Of a DNA stretch of 64,000 nucleotides, positions 63,401 to 64,000 are shown in pieces. A model generated the notes under the pieces. That model was not told where the DNA came from. It was given only the letters and a program-made list of their open reading frames with translations, and did not search any database. Within the stretch, counting starts at the first letter, position 1, and each line of letters opens with the position of its first letter. This stretch comes from Sialis fuliginosa (taxonomy: Eukaryota; Arthropoda; Insecta; Megaloptera; Sialidae): contig OY540812.1 of assembly GCA_961205875.1 (NCBI GenBank), forward strand, positions 24,189,098 through 24,253,097, written 5' to 3'. The position numbers and the translations under genes are program-made.

Positions 63401-63505
63401 GCTAATCACGTTATCGTGCCTTTGATACCGCAAAGTGAAATGAACTTAGAAGACGGAGTTACGAATAAATGTGATGCGAGTGAAAAGAGACTAGAAGAAG
63501 TATAA
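18956..63505 (+). CDS. fusl: fuseless-like multi-pass membrane protein, seven joined exons
   Basis: Joining 18956-19222, 20641-20877, 37700-37885, 43393-43686, 50572-50727, 62104-62287 and 63150-63505 gives one open frame of 559 codons and a TAA stop. All junctions have GT/AG borders. The first five introns are phase 0 and the last is phase 1. The product carries six WR[G/A]xW motifs at residues 34, 107, 192, 265, 356 and 428, each between hydrophobic stretches. This pattern is what I recognise as the Fuseless family. Drosophila Fuseless is a presynaptic multi-pass protein required for calcium-channel localisation and transmitter release. Function here is inferred from family membership. The weakest points are the 5' border of exon 3, the exon 1 donor, and whether a 5' UTR exon precedes exon 1. 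Confidence 0.75.
19223..20640 (+). other. Intron 1
   Basis: This 1.4 kb intron ends in a strong TTTATTTTTGCAG acceptor. It contains a dispersed repeat at about 19969-20297 that starts with TGTCTGTCTGTCCGT and ends with AGCGAAGCCACGGGCACAGC, phrases common to many arthropod repeats. Confidence 0.7.
19969..20297 (+). repeat. Dispersed repeat with GCGAAGCC...GCACAGCTAG end
   Basis: The 5' part carries a TCTG/TCCG run and the 3' part the GCGAAGCCACGGGCACAGC phrase. A similar 3' phrase recurs at about 47738-47760. The class is not certain, and a Helitron-type CTAG end is possible. Confidence 0.4.
20641..20877 (+). CDS. fusl: fuseless-like exon 2
   Basis: The exon encodes residues 90-168. It carries HWRAGW (106-111), the only copy with A in place of the G of WRG, then a hydrophobic helix (about 117-140), the IRNLLAVPF segment and the ending PTRFRTE. 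The equivalent exon 4 has LRNVSAPPF and PTMFRVP at the same places and ends at the homologous codon. The acceptor is TTTTTGCAG and the donor GAG|GTCAGT, both phase 0. The open frame runs past the donor into the intron to 21024, but that tail looks unlike the family and is not counted. Confidence 0.85.
21081..21149 (+). repeat. Direct repeat, copy downstream of exon 2
   Basis: This is the partner of 18543-18607. The shared block runs from TGTAAATTTTGTTGTAACAT to TTTTTTAATTGTTGTAA. Confidence 0.65.
22972..23705 (+). pseudogene. Internally deleted arthropod multicopy zinc-binding protein gene
   Basis: The open frame 22972-23664 begins [17 protein letters not shown] and carries paired cysteines C13/C16 and C57/C60, a second pair C92/C95, an acidic Ser-rich region and the [19 protein letters not shown] block. 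I recognise this as the N-terminal part of an uncharacterised protein family present in many copies in arthropod genomes. At about 23578 the frame runs straight into the family's C-terminal tail, read in another frame: [16 protein letters not shown], then ending EAKYARKS with TAA at 23705. The whole central region is therefore missing and the junction is frameshifted. The gene is intronless here. An AATAAA lies about 80 bp after the stop. It is probably a transposon-derived or transposon-carried copy. Confidence 0.75.
24251..24582. mobile_element. PIF-like MITE with TGTCCGG ends
   Basis: The termini TGTCCGGTATGATAAAGG and, on the complement, TGCCCGGTATTATAAAGG extend into inner repeats containing TTTGTTAGCTA. 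An exact 3-bp duplication TGA flanks both sides. Its length of 332 bp is almost the same as the related element at 52415-52747. Confidence 0.85.
25073..26313. mobile_element. Long-TIR DNA transposon derivative, full-length copy
   Basis: About 200 bp at each end are inverted copies. The left begins near AGTCATATCAGATGGAACAA and the right is its complement near 26295. Both arms contain the GAGCTACAGATCC-like and TTTTTATTTAATATTT blocks. No transposase frame is visible. Partial copies are at 10120-11145, 52915-53740 and 59150-59585. Confidence 0.75.
26377..26515. mobile_element. Short PIF/Harbinger-type MITE
   Basis: The element is 139 bp. Termini TGCGGTGTTCACACC and, on the complement, TGCCGTGTTCAGACC continue through AAAACAAAACAG. 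TAA lies on both sides. Confidence 0.85.
27270..29855. mobile_element. Nested palindromic repeat block with outer TIRs
   Basis: The outer inverted repeats (about 27270-27370 and 29740-29855) share ACTAAAATGAATTGAACAAG. Inside lie two direct copies of a unit of about 330-520 bp (from about 27673 and 28400) and then two inverted copies (about 28720-29210 and 29210-29735). A smaller inverted pair lies at about 27365-27440 and 27590-27665. Several open frames of about 70 codons recur only because the unit recurs. They have no ATG-to-stop conservation that suggests coding. Confidence 0.75.
29894..30593. mobile_element. hAT-type element with CACG-rich ends
   Basis: The termini TATAGAGCTGGGCGCG and, on the complement, TAGAGCTGGGCGCGGGC are flanked by an exact 8-bp duplication GTTGCAAC (29886-29893 and 30594-30601). 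Both ends are filled with variants of CTCACGATCACGC. The 700 bp centre is AT-rich and non-coding. Confidence 0.9.
31142..31228. mobile_element. 87-bp PIF-type MITE
   Basis: Almost the whole element is inverted repeat: AGGCCTCTATACAC at the left and its complement at the right, then CCCAATCTGTAG in both arms. TAA flanks both ends. It is an extreme miniature form. Confidence 0.85.
32015..32880. mobile_element. Inverted-repeat element carrying a tRNA-like arm
   Basis: The outer segments 32015-32083 and about 32786-32880 are inverted copies (GTCCACGAACTCT core). Between them lies an inserted MITE (32088-32443) and a diverged copy of the tRNA-like arm of 5242-6066 (about 32480-32700), with degenerate A and B boxes. 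Confidence 0.55.
32088..32443. mobile_element. TA-flanked MITE nested in a larger element
   Basis: The inverted ends share AATAAGAGCCCGAAAAGTTC and continue into CATCCCCTTTCACGT. TA lies on both sides (32086-32087 and 32444-32445), as for Tc1/mariner insertions. The element is 356 bp and non-coding. Confidence 0.8.
33060..33240. other. GC-richer patch of unknown role
   Basis: This segment stands out from its AT-rich surroundings, is not part of any repeat I could match within the window, and follows a CA-rich tract (33010-33037). It could be a regulatory element or an unseen exon. Confidence 0.35.
33610..34250 (+). repeat. Dispersed repeat C, copy 1
   Basis: It is colinear with 57360-57850: blocks such as CCAAAGGTAGTTAATTATTG, CACGTAACATGT and TGGGACCGTCCTC occur in the same order. 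The 3' end shares the AAACGATCACAAAG motif with the long-TIR family. Confidence 0.7.
34800..36027. mobile_element. hAT-type element, TGGGCGTAGCCAGG ends
   Basis: The termini CATGGGCGTAGCCAGG are inverted at the two ends, followed by G-rich and C-rich runs. The exact 8-bp duplication GTGATATT lies at 34792-34799 and 36028-36035. The 1228 bp interior has no intact transposase. A related fragment is at 50903-51080. Confidence 0.9.
36552..36967. mobile_element. hAT-type MITE rich in GAACC motifs
   Basis: The ends CAGGGACTTGAACC and, on the complement, CAGTGACTTGAACC are flanked by the exact 8-bp duplication ATTTTAAA (36544-36551, 36968-36975). Much of the outer sequence is built from GAACCCGAA/GAACCTGAA variants, echoing the terminal repeat. 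Confidence 0.9.
37643..37699 (+). other. Possible alternative 5' coding segment of exon 3
   Basis: An ATG at 37643 in a good insect start context (CAAAATG) is in frame with exon 3 and would add [19 protein letters not shown]. It could be the start of a shorter isoform from an internal promoter, or part of the exon under a different splice. Phase 0 with exon 2 instead requires the acceptor CAG|TAT at 37699/37700. Confidence 0.4.
37700..37885 (+). CDS. fusl: fuseless-like exon 3
   Basis: The exon encodes about residues 169-230. A hydrophobic helix (174-190) leads into YWRGTW (191-196), then YVYPED and a second hydrophobic stretch [15 protein letters not shown]. It is the first half of module 2 and is very close to exon 1 (VVAPCVVG shared). 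In module 3 the equivalent sequence is split between exons 5 and 6 exactly at SL|IIG, which supports all three calls. The donor is CAG|GTGCTG, phase 0. The acceptor has a poor pyrimidine tract, so the 5' edge is the least certain border of the gene. The open frame continues to 37963, past the donor. Confidence 0.75.
38647..38790. repeat. Small inverted repeat around a 90-bp loop
   Basis: ACATACCCCGGCCTCCCTTC...AACGA at the left pairs with its complement at about 38762-38787. The ends GCGAAGAT/ATCTTCGC lie just outside or inside the arms. It is probably a remnant MITE. Confidence 0.55.
40046..40872. mobile_element. Near-perfect foldback element, TA target site
   Basis: Two arms of about 305 bp (40046-40350 and 40566-40872) are almost identical in inverted orientation. 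They begin GGGTGTGCCAAAAAAATC and are flanked by TA on both sides. Because of the palindrome, the same 84-codon open frame appears on both strands. It starts with GTG and has no independent support as a gene. The low divergence between the arms suggests a young insertion or ongoing conversion. Confidence 0.9.
42496..42930. mobile_element. Diverged foldback related to 880-1427
   Basis: The left end AGTAACACTGCTCAATTGTC resembles AGTAACACTACCCAACTGTA of the element at 880. Inner arms with GATGTACTACGTGTGTGC are inverted at about 42535-42570 and 42870-42905. The outer right arm is too diverged to define the end. Confidence 0.6.
43029..43098 (-). repeat. Short dispersed repeat, inverted copy of 13455-13520
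   Basis: GTCCATTGCTGAATAAAGAT and the following GGGTAGAGTAGACTTGTCTC match the 13455-13520 sequence on the opposite strand. The family is unknown. Confidence 0.6.
43393..43686 (+). CDS. fusl: fuseless-like exon 4
   Basis: The exon encodes residues 231-328. It opens [12 protein letters not shown], then a helix, the SWRGAW motif (264-269), [11 protein letters not shown], another hydrophobic helix and LRNVSAPPF. It ends PTMFRVP. It is the second half of module 2 and aligns along its whole length with exon 2. The acceptor CATCCACAG and donor CCG|GTAAGG are both good and phase 0. The exon is strikingly GC-rich beside the introns. Confidence 0.9.
43805..43936. mobile_element. 132-bp hAT MITE
   Basis: CAGGGCTTCGAACCG at the left and its perfect complement at the right are flanked by an exact 8-bp duplication TAATATAG (43797-43804, 43937-43944). 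The interior is mainly AACCGGAA and AACCGAAA variants. The clean duplication suggests a recent insertion. Confidence 0.95.
44020..44172. mobile_element. Palindromic element with hammerhead-like arms
   Basis: The outer arms TTTAATATCACTTGACGTTTC and their complement (44150-44170) enclose a second inner hairpin (GTGTCGAGTCCAG with CTGGACTCGGCAC). On the minus strand, a GACCA/TGGTC stem (44045-44062) is followed by GAAACGTC. On the plus strand, CTGAAGGA and an ACCA/TGGT stem are followed by GAAACGTT. These are the stem II and GAAAC parts of hammerhead ribozymes found in termini of Penelope-like elements. The CUGAUGA box is imperfect on both strands. Confidence 0.5.
44388..44640 (+). repeat. Dispersed repeat, copy 2
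   Basis: This is the partner of 7843-8052. It contains repeated AACTGCACA motifs. Confidence 0.5.
45301..45336 (-). ncRNA. Hammerhead ribozyme-like motif (Penelope-type terminus)
   Basis: On the minus strand the segment has CTGATGA (45330-45336), a GAATTC-GTGT-GAAATC stem-loop with one mismatch, then GAAAC, followed by ACGTGCC. This gives the conserved CUGAUGA and GAAA boxes around stem II. The expected GUH cleavage triplet reads GCC, so self-cleavage is doubtful. It is likely a relic from the end of a Penelope-like retroelement. Confidence 0.55.
45395..45424. repeat. (TAA)n microsatellite, LINE tail
   Basis: About ten AAT/TAA units directly follow the AATAAAGAATTATT phrase read on the minus strand. 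This is consistent with the 3' tail of the adjoining LINE. Confidence 0.75.
45425..46100 (-). pseudogene. 5'-truncated non-LTR retrotransposon, reverse transcriptase C-terminus
   Basis: Reading the minus strand from about 46100, an open frame encodes [20 protein letters not shown], then [27 protein letters not shown] and [10 protein letters not shown], ending at a stop near 45659. These are the typical closing motifs of LINE (jockey/CR1-type) reverse transcriptases. The 3' UTR follows to the (TAA)n tail. Everything upstream of the thumb region is missing, the usual result of 5'-truncated target-primed insertion. Confidence 0.85.
47050..47770 (+). repeat. Repeat with internal tandem units of about 120-145 bp
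   Basis: Similar blocks, each ending CGACATTCAACC-like, recur at about 47136, 47281 and 47404, with TATTTATCTACATAA inside. The 3' border carries GCGAGCGAAGCCGCGGG, the same phrase type as the repeat ending near 20297. Confidence 0.55.
49455..49572. repeat. TTTA/TTGA tetranucleotide microsatellite
   Basis: TTTA units shade into TTGA units and back to TTTA over about 115 bp, with substitutions. Confidence 0.9.
50572..50727 (+). CDS. fusl: fuseless-like exon 5
   Basis: The exon encodes residues 329-380: [13 protein letters not shown], a hydrophobic helix ([13 protein letters not shown]), VWRGFW (355-360), [11 protein letters not shown] and SAVGSL. It is the first part of module 3 and aligns with the beginning of exon 3. 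The acceptor is TTTGTTTCAG and the donor CTT|GTAAGT, both strong and phase 0. The apparent open frame continues past the donor to 50802, but that tail is intronic. Confidence 0.9.
50903..51080. mobile_element. Fragment of the 34800-36027 hAT family
   Basis: CATGAGTGTAGCCAGG starts the fragment. The following ATTTTGGATCC-containing sequence matches the complement of the right end of the full-length copy. The other end is missing. Confidence 0.6.
52415..52747. mobile_element. PIF-like MITE, full length
   Basis: The termini TGCCCGGTATTATAAAGAAT and, on the complement, TGTCCGGTATTATAAAGAAT are extended by inner inverted repeats of about 60 bp. TAA flanks both sides. It is 333 bp, close to the 332 bp of the relative at 24251-24582. 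A truncated relative lies at 11547. Confidence 0.9.
52915..53740. mobile_element. Long-TIR dispersed element, copy with left end
   Basis: It starts GGATGAGTCATATCAAGTGG and follows the order of 25073-26313 through the TGCCGGCTTT block. The right TIR is not found. Confidence 0.65.
55157..55808 (-). pseudogene. PIF/Harbinger transposase remnant
   Basis: On the minus strand, ATG at 55745 opens [14 protein letters not shown] and runs through a basic stretch to MWCKEWLMN. After a frameshift the sequence reads [12 protein letters not shown], then [20 protein letters not shown], an in-frame stop and TIMREAI. Another frameshift follows to [17 protein letters not shown]. These are the N-terminal landmarks of PIF/Harbinger DDE transposases. 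The catalytic region is absent. Element ends are suggested by GGTGGCTACACAC near 55158 and the complement of GACACCACCACATGG near 55800, but no target duplication was established. Confidence 0.8.
56095..56145. repeat. C-run and transposon-like remnant
   Basis: A run of about 14 C residues is followed by CAGGCTCCGGCGCTCCTGATG, a phrase resembling degraded hAT ends. No boundaries were found. Confidence 0.3.
56740..57274. mobile_element. PIF/Harbinger element with N-terminal coding relic
   Basis: GGCCGGGCGCACATTGAGAC ends are inverted and flanked by TAA (56737-56739 and 57275-57277). The 535 bp interior has an open frame from 56856 ([20 protein letters not shown] then [13 protein letters not shown]) with the acidic-plus-Leu start seen in PIF/Harbinger transposases. 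It soon loses resemblance. The element was probably derived by deletion from an autonomous copy. Confidence 0.85.
57360..57850 (+). repeat. Dispersed repeat C, copy 2
   Basis: This is the partner of 33610-34250. It shares colinear blocks and lacks some internal sequence. Confidence 0.7.
59150..59585. mobile_element. Long-TIR dispersed element, right-half copy
   Basis: It matches the right half of 25073-26313, ending with GTTCCACCTAATATAACTCA. The left half is missing. Confidence 0.65.
60990..61262. mobile_element. Degraded GAACCGAA-rich hAT-like element
   Basis: It is composed of AACCGGAA and AACCGAA variants at both ends, like 43805-43936 and 36552-36967, with an AT-rich centre. The terminal sequence is eroded and no target duplication was identified. 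Confidence 0.5.
61532..61798. mobile_element. hAT-like remnant with CAGGACCGGC ends
   Basis: CAGGACCGGCACTAGGG at the left and the complement of CAGGGCCGGAGGAAGC at the right form short inverted ends. The flanks do not give a clean 8-bp duplication. Confidence 0.5.
62104..62287 (+). CDS. fusl: fuseless-like exon 6
   Basis: The exon encodes residues 381-441: a hydrophobic helix starting IIGYAITIL, a basic loop (RVRKLCDR), a second helix ([13 protein letters not shown]), VWRGIW (427-432) and [11 protein letters not shown] continues the SL of exon 5 just as SLIIG is continuous in exon 3. The acceptor is TTCTTTTGTAG and the donor CCAA|GTAAGT, phase 1. An in-frame TGA lies just past the donor. 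It was not long enough to stand out as an open frame alone. Confidence 0.9.
62288..63149 (+). other. Intron 6
   Basis: The intron is 862 bp. It includes a Penelope-type terminal fragment at about 62680-62770 and a short CTAAAAGTGCA/TGCACTTTTAG hairpin just beyond it (about 62764-62795). Confidence 0.75.
62721..62760 (-). ncRNA. Hammerhead-like motif of a Penelope-type terminus
   Basis: On the minus strand CTTGAAGA is followed by a GTCCAC...GTGTGAC stem with one bulge, then GAAACGTT. This fits stem II and the GAAAC box. The CUGAUGA box is changed to TTGAAGA. A diverged copy is at 7085-7190. It is likely an inactive relic. Confidence 0.4.
63150..63505 (+). CDS. fusl: fuseless-like exon 7 (C-terminus and stop)
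   Basis: The acceptor CGTTTCAG gives phase 1 entry and residue 442 (Asn) is split across the intron. The exon encodes [11 protein letters not shown], a hydrophobic helix (about 453-462), [17 protein letters not shown] and a hydrophilic tail of about 75 residues to TAA at 63503-63505. The [14 protein letters not shown] segment corresponds to the [15 protein letters not shown] and [14 protein letters not shown] segments that close modules 1 and 2. A GTAAGT inside codons AGK (about 63270) could act as an alternative donor, but the frame remains open and family-like beyond it. Confidence 0.9.
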
Positions 63506-63524
63506 CTTGACTGTTTTTTAGTGA

Positions 63525-63742
63525 ATTAAAGATTCAAAGTATTTATAGTAAACGTGAATTTGAAGCAGTGCTTGAATTTAGGAAGAAGTCTACATTAGTT
63601 ATTTGTTGTTTAAATATCAGATTTTTGTAAGTTAAGTAGCTAATTGGGTTTTTTAAATACACACACACACGTAACGATAAATCGTAGCGATATATTTGTA
63701 CAGTCTCAACTGCGCAAATTAATCGAACGCAAGGATAATAAA
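63525..63742 (+). promoter_or_regulatory. 3' UTR with candidate poly(A) signals
   Basis: ATTAAA at 63525-63530 and AATAAA at 63737-63742 are candidate polyadenylation signals after the stop codon. The second touches the start of a transposon-like sequence. A short CA repeat lies at 63660-63669. Confidence 0.45.
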
Positions 63743-64000
63743 CAGTGTCGTATCTAGGGGTTGGTGAAATCGGCCCCCGCTGGGGGGAGCAATGTGTAGG
63801 GAGGCAGAAAATCAGCGAGAAGAAGAATACTGTCAGCTGCTTGATGACAAATTGAGCAACAGAAGGTACCGACAGCGAGTTAATGAGAAAATAGGGGGGC
63901 GCTTTTTTAGTTTCCGCCGGGTGGGGAGAGGAGGCAGCAACCTCGTTACAGATATTTGGTTTGCACAGTTCATCGATATAGTTTTTTTCTTCTAATGCAC
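63743..64000 (+). mobile_element. Start of a transposon-like sequence running off the window
   Basis: CAGTGTCGTATCTAGGGG resembles a hAT terminal sequence and is followed by GC-rich DNA. The other end lies outside the window. Confidence 0.4.

Overview
The window reads as nuclear DNA of an insect. It is strongly AT-rich, its genes are split by introns with GT/AG borders, and it is dense with class II transposon debris of kinds common in arthropod genomes. No bacterial-style operons, rRNA or CRISPR arrays are visible. The mix of hAT, PIF/Harbinger, Tc1/mariner-type foldback and Penelope-like pieces would suit a hemipteran, but the order cannot be fixed from sequence alone.

The main gene lies on the + strand between 18956 and 63505. 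Seven coding exons, visible as GC-richer islands, join in a consistent reading frame into a protein of about 559 residues. It matches the Fuseless family of multi-pass membrane proteins. In Drosophila, Fuseless is a presynaptic protein needed for calcium-channel localisation and vesicle release. The deduced protein contains six copies of a WR[G/A]xW signature at a regular spacing, grouped into three tandem modules.

Layout. Positions 1-18937 are non-coding upstream DNA, or unseen 5' UTR introns, with foldback elements (880-1427, 5242-6066), two pogo-like TIR elements (3136-3729, 4247-4602), a hAT element (11470-12128) and a PIF-type MITE (15968-16375). Exons 1 and 2 lie at 18956-19222 and 20641-20877. 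A 16.8 kb intron follows. It holds a broken copy of an arthropod multicopy zinc-binding gene (22972-23705), a long-TIR element (25073-26313), a nested palindromic block (27270-29855), hAT elements and small MITEs. Exon 3 (37700-37885), exon 4 (43393-43686), exon 5 (50572-50727), exon 6 (62104-62287) and exon 7 (63150-63505) are separated by introns carrying a near-perfect foldback (40046-40872), hAT elements, hammerhead-like Penelope-type termini, a truncated LINE (about 45395-46100) and PIF elements, one with transposase remnants (55157-55808). The window ends in another transposon-like sequence.

No second intact host gene was recognised. Most of the DNA is intronic or intergenic. Many transposon calls rest on visible terminal inverted repeats with exact target-site duplications (8 bp for hAT, 3 bp for PIF/Harbinger, TA for Tc1/mariner).
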